From Bordetella parapertussis (GTDB lineage Bacteria > Pseudomonadota > Gammaproteobacteria > Burkholderiales > SG8-39), in NCBI GenBank assembly GCA_945862265.1, contig CAMAXP010000040.1:1-43416 (forward strand): a stretch of 43,416 nt of DNA, read 5' to 3'. Under the pieces are notes generated by a model. The model had not been told where the DNA came from. It saw only the letters and a list, made by a program, of their open reading frames with translations, and did no database searches. Positions within the stretch are counted from its first letter, which is position 1. Each line of letters opens with the position of its first letter. A program made the translations under genes and the position numbers. This document shows positions 9,030 to 16,943 of this stretch, in pieces.

Positions 9030-9869
9030 TCAGGCGGCCAGCGCGGCGAGGGCGCGGCGGGCCAGCACGTTGGCGAGGTGCAGCTTGGTTTCGGTCTTGT
9101 TCTCGAGGTCGGCCATGGGCGAGAGGTCTTGCGCCAGCGCGGCGGAGAGGTCGGCCGGCGGGGCCTTGCCTTCGGCGGCCTGCATCGCGTGGGTGGCGAG
9201 GATCGGGGCGTCTCCGCCGCCGAGATAGGCGAGGCGGACATCGTGCAGCTTGCCGCCTTCGGGTTTCGCGAGTGCGGCGAGGCCGACGATGGCGTAGTCG
9301 CCGCGTCGCCGGGATAACTCAAGGAACACGCTGCGGTAGCCGCGCAGCACGGGGATCTCGACCCCCGCGATGAGCTCTCCTGGGCGCAGCGCCGTGGCAA
9401 AGAGCCCCTTGAAGAACGCCCGGGCCGGCACCCGCCGCTCGCCGCTTTTCGAGACCAGCCGGAAGGTCGCATCCAGCGCAAGGCAGCAGGCCGGCCATTC
9501 CGCCGCCGGGTCGGCCAGCGCTATCGAGCCCCCAATGGTGCCCGCATTGCGGATCGCCACATGGGCGATATGGGGAGCGGCCTGCGCGAGCAGCGGACAG
9601 TGCAGTGCAACATCCGGCGATTGCTCGATTTCGCGGTGGGTGGTCAGCGCGCCGATGCAGAGCTTGTCCCCAGAGACCGAGATCCCGGACAGGCCCTCGA
9701 TGCCGGTAATGTCAACGAGGATCGCGGGCGCCGCGAGCCGCAGGTTCAGCATGGCCACCAGGCTCTGGCCGCCAGCGATGACTCGGGCGCCGTCGCCATG
9801 CGCGTCGAAGAGGGTGTAGGCCTCCCCGAGCGAGCGGGGCTTCGCGTAGGCGAATGCGGGTGCTTTCAA
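9030..9869 (-). CDS. Molybdenum hydroxylase FAD-binding subunit (CoxM family)
   Basis: This 279-residue subunit accepts electrons from the 2Fe-2S protein. The two FAD motifs are present: AGGQSLVAMLNLR near the N-terminus and TIGGSIALADPAAEWP in the middle. I place the start at the TTG at 9869, because a strong ribosome binding site (GGGAGGAG) lies a few bases upstream and family homology begins there (LKAPAFAYAKP). An in-frame start further upstream would add about 32 residues of non-homologous sequence. It is the first gene of the leftward operon and diverges from the VOC-protein gene across about 120 bases. Confidence 0.9.
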   Translation of the reverse strand: MKAPAFAYAKPRSLGEAYTLFDAHGDGARVIAGGQSLVAMLNLRLAAPAILVDITGIEGLSGISVSGDKLCIGALTTHREIEQSPDVALHCPLLAQAAPHIAHVAIRNAGTIGGSIALADPAAEWPACCLALDATFRLVSKSGERRVPARAFFKGLFATALRPGELIAGVEIPVLRGYRSVFLELSRRRGDYAIVGLAALAKPEGGKLHDVRLAYLGGGDAPILATHAMQAAEGKAPPADLSAALAQDLSPMADLENKTETKLHLANVLARRALAALAA

Positions 9870-9920
9870 GGTTGTCTCCTCCCGGACTGTTGTGGTGCGC
9901 CGGTTTTTCGAAAGTGTACC

Positions 9921-9949
9921 TTGCCGCGGGGGCGGGAACCTCCTATAAG
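9921..9949 (+). promoter_or_regulatory. Predicted sigma-70 promoter for the VOC gene
   Basis: TTGCCG at 9921-9926, a 17-base spacer, and TATAAG at 9944-9949 (five of six consensus bases in the -10). Transcription would start near 9956, giving a short leader before the ribosome binding site CGGAGA (9981-9986) and the ATG at 9992. Confidence 0.5.
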
Positions 9950-9991
9950 ATGCGCGAAAGAACAATAGATATACCCACTGCGGAGACTGCC

Positions 9992-10489
9992 ATGCCCCTC
10001 GTCGAACTGAACCACTACTTTGTGCGCGCCAGCAACCTGGAAGCGACCAAGGATTTCTACTGCAAGGCGCTGGACCTGGGGACCATGCCGCGGCCGCCGT
10101 TCCCGTTCTCGGGCTACTGGCTGGGGCGCGACGGGCGGATCTGGGTCCACATGGGCCAGCACGGCATCCCCAACGCGGAGCTCTACTACCGGGGCACCCT
10201 CCCGCATGCCGCGCAGGACAACTCGGGCACGATCGACCACATCGCGTTCCTCGCGACCGAACCCGATGCCTTCCGCAAGCGTTTCGAGGAGATGAAGTGC
10301 GAATTCTGGGCGCGGGCGCTGCCTGAGTTCGACCTGTTCCAGATCTTCGTGCGCGATCCCGACGGCCTGACCATCGAGTTGAATTTCAACGGCCTGAACC
10401 CGATGCCCGACTGGGGCGACGACTACTCCAAGATGCCCGCCCTCGCGGATGCGCAGGACAAGGCCGGCACCGTCACGAAGCCGTCCTGA
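9992..10489 (+). CDS. VOC-family (glyoxalase / extradiol dioxygenase fold) protein
   Basis: This 165-residue protein carries a vicinal-oxygen-chelate fold. Candidate metal ligands are H8 (ELNHYF), H83 (IDHIAF) and E129 (GLTIELNF), the usual His-His-Glu triad with the final glutamate in a DPDG-x-x-IE motif. It is shorter than typical two-domain extradiol dioxygenases, so it is a single-module metalloenzyme or a binding protein. The start at 9992 follows a CGGAGA ribosome binding site. Two bases separate its stop from the flavoenzyme gene, so the two are almost certainly co-transcribed. The pairing suggests a ring-modifying catabolic step, possibly linked to the divergent molybdenum hydroxylase, but the substrate is not evident. 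Confidence 0.85.
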   Translation: MPLVELNHYFVRASNLEATKDFYCKALDLGTMPRPPFPFSGYWLGRDGRIWVHMGQHGIPNAELYYRGTLPHAAQDNSGTIDHIAFLATEPDAFRKRFEEMKCEFWARALPEFDLFQIFVRDPDGLTIELNFNGLNPMPDWGDDYSKMPALADAQDKAGTVTKPS

Positions 10490-10491
10490 CC

Positions 10492-11682
10492 ATGGCGAAG
10501 AGTTTTGCAGATGTGGGCTTCGAGGAAGCCCTGCGCAGCGCGCACACGCTCGTCCCCAAGCTGCGCGAACTCGCGCCCGCGTCCGAGGCCGCGCGTCAGC
10601 TGACGCCGGAGGTGCTTGCGCTGCTGCACGAGTCGGGGATGCTGCGCATCCTCCAGCCCAAGCGCTGGGGCGGCATGGAGCTCGATTTCGTGTCGGTGTT
10701 CGATATCCCCGAGGTCGTGGGCCGTGGCGATTCGTCGGTTGCGTGGAACGTGGGCAACCTGTCGATCCACCACTGGATGCTTGCGCTGTTCGACCCGAAG
10801 GCGCAGGAGGAGGTGTGGGGTGAGAATCCGGACGCGATCATCGCCTCGGGCATTGCGTACCCGCAGGGCCGCGGCCGCAAGGTCGACGGTGGCATCGTCC
10901 TGTCGGGGTACTGGAATTTTTCCTCGGGCGTGGATCCCTCGACCTGGAACCAGCTTGCCTGCATCGTGCGCGACGGCGACAAGGTCATCGACCACCGCAT
11001 GTGCATGGTGCCGCGCAAGGACTTCACCATCATCGACGACTGGGACACGCTTGGCATGCGTGGCACGGGCAGCAAGTCGGTGAAAGTCGAGGAAGTGTTC
11101 ATCCCGGACTACCGGTCGCTGTCCATGTACACGGCGCGCGGCGGGTCGGACTTTCCCGGTGCCGTTGTCAACCCGAACCCGCTGTATCGCATACCGCTGG
11201 GCGGGCTGGGCTCCAGTTGCCTTGCCGGGTCCGTGATCGGCAACGCGCAGGCGGCGCTCGACCTCACCATCGCCTCGGTCAAGGAGCGCAGCACGAACTA
11301 CACCGGCGTGCGCATGCGCGATTTCCAGACCGTGCAGCTTCGGGTGGGGGTGGCCGGGTCCAAGATCGACGCGGCCCGCACGATCATCCACAACGATTGC
11401 CTGGACGGCCAGCGCTTTGCGGCGGCCAACGTGATGCCGTCGATGGAAGACAAGCTGCGCTGGCGCCGCAACTGTTCGCTCGCCGCGCGGATGGCGGTGG
11501 AGGCCATCGACACGCTGCACGAGATGGCGGGCGCGAACGGCATTTACACCAAGTACCCGCTCGAGCGGCTGTTCCGCGATGCCCACTCGGCAACGGGGCA
11601 CATCGGCTTCAACTGGGACGCCGGGATGGCGACCTGGGGCCTGGTGACGCTGGGCGGCGAGGTGGTCAACCCGACGATGTAG
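10492..11682 (+). CDS. Acyl-CoA-dehydrogenase-fold flavoenzyme (probable group D flavin monooxygenase)
   Basis: At 396 residues it has the acyl-CoA dehydrogenase fold, with a C-terminal domain of the Acyl-CoA_dh_2 type. Segments such as SSVAWNVGNLSIHHWMLA, the GYWNFSSG strand and DDWDTLGMRGTGS are typical of the reduced-flavin-dependent monooxygenases HsaA, HpaH and DszC rather than of true acyl-CoA dehydrogenases. No flavin reductase partner is present in the window. The gene directly follows the VOC gene in a two-gene operon and is followed by a hairpin. I judge a hydroxylase role more likely than fatty-acyl oxidation, but sequence alone does not settle this. Confidence 0.82.
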   Translation: MAKSFADVGFEEALRSAHTLVPKLRELAPASEAARQLTPEVLALLHESGMLRILQPKRWGGMELDFVSVFDIPEVVGRGDSSVAWNVGNLSIHHWMLALFDPKAQEEVWGENPDAIIASGIAYPQGRGRKVDGGIVLSGYWNFSSGVDPSTWNQLACIVRDGDKVIDHRMCMVPRKDFTIIDDWDTLGMRGTGSKSVKVEEVFIPDYRSLSMYTARGGSDFPGAVVNPNPLYRIPLGGLGSSCLAGSVIGNAQAALDLTIASVKERSTNYTGVRMRDFQTVQLRVGVAGSKIDAARTIIHNDCLDGQRFAAANVMPSMEDKLRWRRNCSLAARMAVEAIDTLHEMAGANGIYTKYPLERLFRDAHSATGHIGFNWDAGMATWGLVTLGGEVVNPTM

Positions 11683-11694
11683 GAGGCAATTTCA

Positions 11695-11715
11695 GGACTT
11701 TTATTTGCAAAGTCC
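11695..11715 (+). terminator. Hairpin after the flavoenzyme gene, possible terminator
   Basis: Perfect 7-base stem GGACTTT / AAAGTCC with a 7-base loop, starting 13 bases after the stop codon. There is no run of T after it, so it may be a pause or processing hairpin instead of a full intrinsic terminator. Confidence 0.35.
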
Positions 11716-11774
11716 GCGTCAGGAGACGTTCCTGAGGTTATTTTGTATCTTAATCGGTACATTTATCGGGGATT

Positions 11775-11836
11775 TCAAGCGTAGTTCTCCGCGCCGCTCT
11801 CGCGGATATCGCCAGCCAGTCTCCTTCATAGGGAAA
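11775..11836 (-). pseudogene. Decayed duplicate of the 3' end of the thioredoxin-like selenoprotein gene
   Basis: Bases 11781-11830 match 12708-12758, the end of the selenoprotein gene, at about 90 percent over 50 bases. On the minus strand both encode PYEGDWLA, and the copy would continue DIRESGAENY, but a one-base deletion in its GAC codon destroys the frame. Similarity fades into GC-rich sequence to about 11900. Nothing else is recognisable between 11716 and 11927. The copy and the intact 3' end flank the toxin-antitoxin pair. Confidence 0.7.
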
Positions 11837-11927
11837 GGCACCTGGGGCCTGCGACGGTCCTCGCTGCCGGGGCCGTCGCGCCAGGGGCGCTGGACGGCAA
11901 GAAGACGATCGGAGCCTGACCTGCGCC

Positions 11928-12308
11928 CTACCCCGGGTCGAAGCGTTCCACCTTCAGACCTTCAATGGAGGCGAAGTGCTTGAAATTGGCGGTAAGCAGG
12001 GTCCAGTCGTGTTCAAGCGACGTAGCGGCGATCAGGGCGTCGCCCAGTTGCAATCCGTCGCTCAAGGCGTGTCTGTCAATCAAGCGCATGGCGCGTTCGC
12101 AAATGATTTCGGTTACCGGTGCGATCGGCATTCCGCCATCGTTCAGTGCTTTTCTTACCCGCTCGAGTTCCGATTTGTTTCGATAGCCTTGCGCCAGCTC
12201 AATGTAGGTCACGGCACTGATCCGGCGGTTTTCTGTTCGCTTGAGGCGTGTCGCCGCTCCGGGATGTCCGCGTGTCAGCCAGATCAGCACGTCCGTATCG
12301 ACGAGCAC
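11928..12308 (-). CDS. VapC-like PIN-domain toxin
   Basis: This 126-residue PIN-domain protein is expected to be a metal-dependent ribonuclease toxin of a type II system. Acidic residues are in the expected places: D4 and D6 (LVDTDVLIW), E37 (TYIELAQG) and D90 (LGDALIAAT). The fourth PIN position near the C-terminus reads ANFKHF, with His in place of Asp, a variant common in VapC. I use the GTG at 12308 as start because family homology begins there and the antitoxin stop is only 5 bases upstream. Longer in-frame extension would run through the antitoxin gene. It is encoded downstream of its antitoxin, as usual. Confidence 0.85.
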   Translation of the reverse strand: MLVDTDVLIWLTRGHPGAATRLKRTENRRISAVTYIELAQGYRNKSELERVRKALNDGGMPIAPVTEIICERAMRLIDRHALSDGLQLGDALIAATSLEHDWTLLTANFKHFASIEGLKVERFDPG

Positions 12309-12313
12309 TCGAA

Positions 12314-12580
12314 TCAGCCGCCGTCGCGCGAGCCGTCTGGTTTGAAGCGCGGTTCGCGCAGCTTGCGAAGGTAGCCTTCCACATCGGCCATTTCCTCCCG
12401 GTCGCGCCACATGCCGAACAGAAGGTCGACCGCCGCCCCGGTCGATTCGGGAGTTACCTGATCCGCGATCTCTTCCTCGATCCGCACGGTGACGCGCTGT
12501 GCGTGCTCGGCAGGCAGCCGGGCGCGCCAGTTCTCCGGGAGATCGGCAACGTTCACATGCTCTATGATGACTGCGCTCAT
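12314..12580 (-). CDS. VapB-like antitoxin
   Basis: This 88-residue protein starts at the ATG at 12580 with GGAG a few bases upstream. The N-terminal half includes AQRVTVRIEEEIAD, a likely DNA-binding or dimerising part. The C-terminal half, FGMWRDREEMADVEGYLRKLR, is typical of the toxin-neutralising tail of VapB-type antitoxins, where a Trp and Arg plug the PIN active site. It sits 5 bases before the PIN toxin on the same strand. The N-terminal fold class is not clear to me. Autoregulation of the pair is expected from the family; I did not find the operator. Confidence 0.75.
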   Translation of the reverse strand: MSAVIIEHVNVADLPENWRARLPAEHAQRVTVRIEEEIADQVTPESTGAAVDLLFGMWRDREEMADVEGYLRKLREPRFKPDGSRDGG

Positions 12581-12686
12581 GGCGTGCTCCGAGCCCGCCA
12601 TGGATGTGCGGCGAGCGGCGGGAGCATTATCCTCCGGCAGAAGCGGTTGGGGCAATCGGGGCCGGCTCTCCAAGCTGACACGCGCG

Positions 12687-13784
12687 TCAAGGCCGCCAAG
12701 GCTCGTTGTAGTTCTCCGCCCCGCTCTCGCGGATGTCCGCCAGCCAGTCGCCTTCATAAGGCCAGGCTTCGGGCGCTTCCGGGTTCGGCCCCTGCCAGAA
12801 GCGGGCGATGGCCCCGTCTCCAACCTTCTCCAGCGACCAGGCCTGCCGGCGGAAGGTCCAGCTGTCGGGCACGAGGCGATGCGCCTCGCGGAAGTGCTGC
12901 ACCGCTGCAGTGTGATGGCCGTCGATTTCAAGCTGGGTGGCGAGTTGGAAGTGCGCATGGCCCAGCGCCTTCGCTGTGTCGCGGGGGCGCGAGCGCGCGA
13001 CGACTTCATCGGGGCTCAGGGCGAAGCGGCTTTTTGCGCCGTGCTCCACCCAGTCGCGCAGCGCTGCGTGATAGGCCTCCGGGCTCTTAGGAATCTTCGT
13101 CGCTTCGGCCACGATGTCCCTGAAGCGCTGCGGGGTGTCCGGCGGCAGGATGCGGGGCGGAGCAGGTGTGGCTTGAGGCGGGGCCGGCGCGGCTTCGGCA
13201 GGTCGCACAATCGTGCCGTCCTCGTTGATCCACACACTGCTCGGGATGTTGATCACGCCGAAGAGGTCGGCCAGCGCATGGTGCCGGTCGACCAGAGAGG
13301 GGTGTTCCGGTTTGGCGGCTTCGATGGAGGCGCGGCAGCCTGCATCGCCCAGGGTGTCCAGGCCGACGGTGACGAGTTCGAACCCCTTGGGGTGGAGTTC
13401 CTTGCGCAGGGCCTGCCACACGGGCAGGTCACGGGAGCAGCCTCAATAGGGTGCCCAGGCATAGAGCAGCACCTTCTGGCCGCGCAGGCTGGAGAGGTGG
13501 AACGCCTTGCCGTCGAGGTCGGGCAGGGTCAGCTCCGGGGCCTGCGCGCTCGCCAGCGCGCGGGAGCTGATCGACGCCGGTCCCTGCGCCCAGAGCCCGT
13601 GCTCGGGTGCTGCGGCCAGCGGCATGCCGATGTCTTTTGCGACGGCCTCTACGTCAATCGTGTCGCCTGACGGTTGGGATAGCGGGATGCACACGTCTCC
13701 CTGGCAGGCGCCTTGTGGCTTCAGGGTCCAGCCGGTGCCGATTTCGAATTCGCTTCTGGGGATGCGCAGGGAACGCAGCAGCAT
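12687..13784 (-). CDS. Thioredoxin/ResA-like selenoprotein (UGA at codon 114 read as selenocysteine)
   Basis: Read through one in-frame UGA (13445-13443), this is a 365-residue protein. Residues 1-85 hold a small domain with C27 and C32. Residues 85-200 are a TlpA/ResA-type thioredoxin fold: LTLPDLDGKAFHLSSLRGQ, then WAPY-U114-GC116-S, and a cis-proline at NIPS (about 181). Residues 273-311 look like a tetratricopeptide helix pair. The UGA replaces the nucleophilic Cys of the WCxxC site, and homology continues in frame on both sides. A hairpin with SECIS geometry follows the UGA. The next upstream Cys-partner is C116, so the redox pair would be U-x-C. No signal peptide is visible, so it is probably cytoplasmic. 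The alternative is a nonsense mutation or sequencing error giving two pieces of 113 and 244 residues; the hairpin and intact flanks argue against that. I recall ResA-like proteins with a WAxxUGC motif, not checked. Confidence 0.8.
13412..13428 (-). promoter_or_regulatory. Bacterial SECIS-like hairpin downstream of the UGA
   Basis: On the transcript, CCUGCC (13428-13423) pairs with GGCAGG (13417-13412), closing a 5-base loop CGUGU. A further G-C pair forms beyond one mismatch. The loop begins 20 bases after the UGA, and G is its second base. Both agree with the bacterial SECIS rules of an apical loop 16-37 bases after UGA and a G in the first two loop positions. Confidence 0.65.
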
Positions 13785-13937
13785 GGCGAGGCCTCTGGGT
13801 GGGTAGCGGGAAGTCTATCTCAAGCTTCGTGGTTCAGCCGCCATGTTGCGGCGCGGCGCATGAACGGCTTCGAGCGCAAGGAAATATTCAGTATTCTTAG
13901 TGCCGGAGACTTGCCGAATAAAAAAAGGAGAATGCTG

Positions 13938-14921
13938 ATGACCGTCGTTACTTCCCGCCGCCGCATCCTGCTCGGTGCCTCGGCCGCCGCCGCCCTCGCC
14001 GTTGCGCCAGGCGTAGCGCACAGCCAGGCCTGGCCAACGCGCCCCATGCGCATTGTCATAGGCTTCACGCCGGGCGCGACCAGCGACATCCTTGCGCGAA
14101 CCATCGGCGAGAAGCTCTCGCCCATCCTCGGCCAGCAGGTGATCGTCGACCACAAACCCGGCGCCTCGACGACGCTGGCGAGCGTGCACGTCGCGAAGTC
14201 CGCGCCGGACGGCTACACGTGGTTCATCAACCTCGCCCTGCACTACCAGAACCAGCTGCTCTACAAGAACCTGCCGTACGACATCTTCAAGGATTTCGCG
14301 AACGTCACGGATATCTGCCGCTCGCCGGTGATGCTGATCGTCAACGGATCCAATCCGGCGAAGACGGTGAAGGAGTTCATCGAGTGGGGTCGCGGCCGGA
14401 AGATGTCGTACGCCTCGTGGGGCAACGGCTCCACCGGGCACCTGCTCGGGCACATGTTCGCCAAGCAGAACGGGCTCGATGCCACGCACATCGCCTACAA
14501 GGGCGGCGCCCCGGCGGTGACCGACGTGGTGGGCGGGCAGGTGGACTACATCGTGATCGACCTGGGGTCGACGCGGCCGCACATTCTTTCCGGCCGGCTG
14601 CGGGCACTGGGCCTCTACTTCGACAAGCGCATGCCGCAACTTCCCGAGGTGCCGACGATGGAGGAGGCGGGCGTGAAGGACTCGAACATCGCGGGGTTCT
14701 ACGGCATGTATGCACCAGCCGGCACGCCGCGCGACGTGGTCGCGCGCATGTCGTCGGAGGTGCAGAAGGTGCTGAAGATGCCCGACGTCGTGCAGCGGTT
14801 CTACGACTTCGCCTTCATCCCCGGCGGCAGCGACCCGGACAAGTTCACGCAGATCATGCGCGGCGAGTACAACCGCTGGGAGCCGATCGTGAAGTCGGTC
14901 GGGGTGCAGCTGGAGCTGTAA
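13938..14921 (+). CDS. Bug-type tripartite tricarboxylate transporter substrate-binding protein (1)
   Basis: This 327-residue periplasmic binding protein has a Tat-like signal (SRRRILLG followed by an alanine-rich segment, cleavage near AHSQA). The mature start AWPTRPMRIVIGFTPGATSD and the motif APDGYT are diagnostic of the TctC/Bug family, which binds carboxylates. I chose the second ATG (13938), because AAAGGAG lies 7 bases before it, whereas the first ATG (13932) is too close. No tctA or tctB membrane genes occur in the window, so it is an orphan receptor. It converges with the next Bug gene. About 135 bases upstream show no firm promoter. Confidence 0.9.
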   Translation: MTVVTSRRRILLGASAAAALAVAPGVAHSQAWPTRPMRIVIGFTPGATSDILARTIGEKLSPILGQQVIVDHKPGASTTLASVHVAKSAPDGYTWFINLALHYQNQLLYKNLPYDIFKDFANVTDICRSPVMLIVNGSNPAKTVKEFIEWGRGRKMSYASWGNGSTGHLLGHMFAKQNGLDATHIAYKGGAPAVTDVVGGQVDYIVIDLGSTRPHILSGRLRALGLYFDKRMPQLPEVPTMEEAGVKDSNIAGFYGMYAPAGTPRDVVARMSSEVQKVLKMPDVVQRFYDFAFIPGGSDPDKFTQIMRGEYNRWEPIVKSVGVQLEL

Positions 14922-14953
14922 GCCCTAACACGCTGCCGCGTTCAGTCGGGCTT
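14920..14953. terminator. Nested hairpin between convergent genes, possible bidirectional terminator
   Basis: Outer arms AAGCCC (14920-14925) and GGGCTT (14948-14953) enclose an inner stem AACACG / CGCGTT with a CTGC loop and one mismatch or wobble. It spans both stop codons of the convergent Bug genes. No strong T-tract follows on either strand. Confidence 0.4.
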
Positions 14954-15922
14954 CGCTCCGGTGTCCTTGATCACCTTGCCGTAACGCGCGCTCTCGGACT
15001 GCATGAACTTCGCGAGCTGGTCCGGCGTGGAGCCCACCGGCTCAATGCCCTGCTCGAGCATCTTCGCCTTCACCTCCGGCGAGAACACCGCGCGGTTGAT
15101 CTCGGCACTGAAGCGCGCAACGATCTCGGGCGGCGTCTTGGCCGGGAACAACACCCCGTACCAGACCACGAGGTCGACCGTGGGGAACCCGAGTTCCGTG
15201 AATGTAGGCAGGTCGGGGGCGACTTCGCTGCGCTTGACGCTTGTGACTGCGATGGGCCGCAGCCGCCCGGAGCGCGCATGCTGGATCGACGAGGGCAGGG
15301 CGGTAAAGCCCATCTGCACCTGCCCGCCGACCATGTCGATGACCGCGGGTCCGGCCCCCTTGTAAGGGATGTGCACGATGTCGACTTTGGCTGCGGTCTT
15401 GAGCAGTTCGCCCGCGAGGTGCTGCACGCCGCCGGTGCCAGCTGAGGCAATGGAGAACTTTCCGGGCTGCGCGCGGGTCAGCGCGATCACTTCCTGGAGG
15501 CTCTTCGCGGGAAACGACGGATGGACTGAGAACAGCAGTGCCGCATGCGACGCATAGGACACCGGTGCAAGATCCTTCATCGGGTCGTAAGCCATCTTGG
15601 GGAACAGGTGCTGGCTGATCGTCAGCTCGGCCGACGAGGCGAAGAGCACCGTATAACCGTCGGGCGCAGCCTTGGCGACGTAGTCCGCCCCCACCATGCC
15701 GCCGGCCCCGACGCGGTTCTCCACCACCATCTGCTGGCCGAGGAGTTCCTGCAGCTTCGGGGCGACGATGCGCGCAAACGCATCCAGGCCGCCCCCGGGC
15801 GGGAAGGTCACGACCATGCGAACGGGCTTGGCGGGCCAGGCCTGCGCCGACGCGGCGGGTGCCACGGCGAGCCCCAGCGCCGCCAGCATGGCTGCGGCGC
15901 ATTTCACCGTGGCGTCACGCAT
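14942..15922 (-). CDS. Bug-type tripartite tricarboxylate transporter substrate-binding protein (2)
   Basis: This 326-residue exported binding protein has a Sec signal ending near ASAQA and the family start AWPAKPVRMVVTFPPGGGLD. Further family motifs are APDGYTVLF, the HIPYKGAGPA loop and GVLFPAKTP. Its ATG shares one base with the stop of the ABC binding-protein gene (TAATG), so it is the second gene of a leftward two-gene operon controlled from the divergent promoter near 17.0 kb. The pairing of a Bug protein with an ABC receptor suggests alternative capture of a related carboxylated substrate. The transporter partner is not in the window. Confidence 0.9.
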   Translation of the reverse strand: MRDATVKCAAAMLAALGLAVAPAASAQAWPAKPVRMVVTFPPGGGLDAFARIVAPKLQELLGQQMVVENRVGAGGMVGADYVAKAAPDGYTVLFASSAELTISQHLFPKMAYDPMKDLAPVSYASHAALLFSVHPSFPAKSLQEVIALTRAQPGKFSIASAGTGGVQHLAGELLKTAAKVDIVHIPYKGAGPAVIDMVGGQVQMGFTALPSSIQHARSGRLRPIAVTSVKRSEVAPDLPTFTELGFPTVDLVVWYGVLFPAKTPPEIVARFSAEINRAVFSPEVKAKMLEQGIEPVGSTPDQLAKFMQSESARYGKVIKDTGAKPD

Positions 15923-16914
15923 TACTTCGTCATCTTCAAGGAGCGGTCGAGGAACTCGTTCGTGTAGGTGGTCTTCACGTCAAATTCCTTGTCGAGGCCG
16001 ATGAACTCCTTGACCAGCGCGTAGTCCGCCGCCATCCGGCCGTCGTCATGGATGCCGAGCGCGACGCTCTTGGAGAACTTGTCGCTCATCAGCACTTCCA
16101 CCAGCTGCCAGTTGGTCATCTCGTTGTCGTACTTGAGGGCGCCGTTGGCGTCGATCAGCGCCTGCACGCAGGGCTTCGGGTCGGCCACGCAGGCGGCGAA
16201 GGCCTTTTGCGTGACCTTCACGAACTTGTCGATCGCCGGTTTGTTCTTCTTCAGGTAGTCGCTGTTCACGACCACCGAGTTGCCGTACGGGTTCAGGCCC
16301 GCGTCACGCCAGGCGAGGAACCCCATGTCATCGCCCAACTCGCGCTGGAAGACGTGGTGGATGTTGTAAAAGGACGTCGTCGCGTCGACCGATTTGGCCT
16401 TGAGCGCGGCGAGCTTGGCATTGGCGTCGATGTTCACCCAGGTGACCGACTTCGGGTCGATGCCGTTGTGCTTGGCGAGCGCGGGCCACATCGTGCGCGC
16501 ACCGTCACCGGCGGGGTTGCCGATCTTCTTGCCGGCGAAATCCTTGATGCCCTTGATGCCTGAGCTCTTCAGCCAGTACATGCCCTGCGGGGAGTTGGCA
16601 TACACGTTGAAGACGCCAACCATCTCGGCGCCCTTGCCGCGGCCCACAAGCACGTTGGCCATGTCGGCAAGGCCGATGGGGTTGGCGCCGGCGCCGACCT
16701 TCTGCACCGCCAGCATGGAGCCCTTGCCGGGCTCCAGGTTCACCTGCAGGCCCTCCTTGGCATACCAGCCCATCTTGTTGGCGTAGTAGTACGGGGCGTG
16801 GTCGCCGCCCGGCACCCAGTTCAGGATGAAGTCGAGTTTGGTCTGCGCGGCCACGGGCGTGGCGAACGGCGCGACTGCGAGGGCGACAAGTGCGGTAACG
16901 AGTGCTTTTTTCAA
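15922..16914 (-). CDS. ABC transporter substrate-binding protein (NMT1 / SsuA / ThiY type)
   Basis: This 330-residue periplasmic receptor has a signal peptide (cleavage near VAAQT). The segment LNWVPGGDHAPYYYANKMGW followed by GLQVNLEPGKGS is typical of NMT1/THI5-like receptors that bind pyrimidine precursors, sulfonates, riboflavin or aromatic acids. Translation starts at TTG 16914 behind a strong GGAGGAG. It should work with the permease at 18.9 kb and the ATPase at 37.7 kb, both of the same NitT/TauT class. It is transcribed away from the operator region at 17.0 kb. Ligand cannot be deduced; a sugar acid or other catabolic substrate is inferred from neighbours. Confidence 0.9.
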   Translation of the reverse strand: MKKALVTALVALAVAPFATPVAAQTKLDFILNWVPGGDHAPYYYANKMGWYAKEGLQVNLEPGKGSMLAVQKVGAGANPIGLADMANVLVGRGKGAEMVGVFNVYANSPQGMYWLKSSGIKGIKDFAGKKIGNPAGDGARTMWPALAKHNGIDPKSVTWVNIDANAKLAALKAKSVDATTSFYNIHHVFQRELGDDMGFLAWRDAGLNPYGNSVVVNSDYLKKNKPAIDKFVKVTQKAFAACVADPKPCVQALIDANGALKYDNEMTNWQLVEVLMSDKFSKSVALGIHDDGRMAADYALVKEFIGLDKEFDVKTTYTNEFLDRSLKMTK

Positions 16915-16943
16915 GGGTTCTCCTCCTGCGTTTTAGTCGGGGG

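Noticed and set aside
9020..9481. N-terminal extension of the 2Fe-2S subunit by about 154 residues
   Set aside because: It overlaps the FAD-subunit gene in another frame and has no ferredoxin-like sequence; homology begins at the ATG at 9019.
6135..9869. Aerobic carbon monoxide dehydrogenase (coxMSL)
   Set aside because: Gene order fits, but the large subunit lacks the AYxCSFR loop of CO-oxidising enzymes.
13443..13784. A separate 113-residue protein ending at the UGA, with a separate 244-residue protein downstream
   Set aside because: The two halves are in the same frame, make one thioredoxin domain, and have no start signal between them; read-through with selenocysteine explains the data better.
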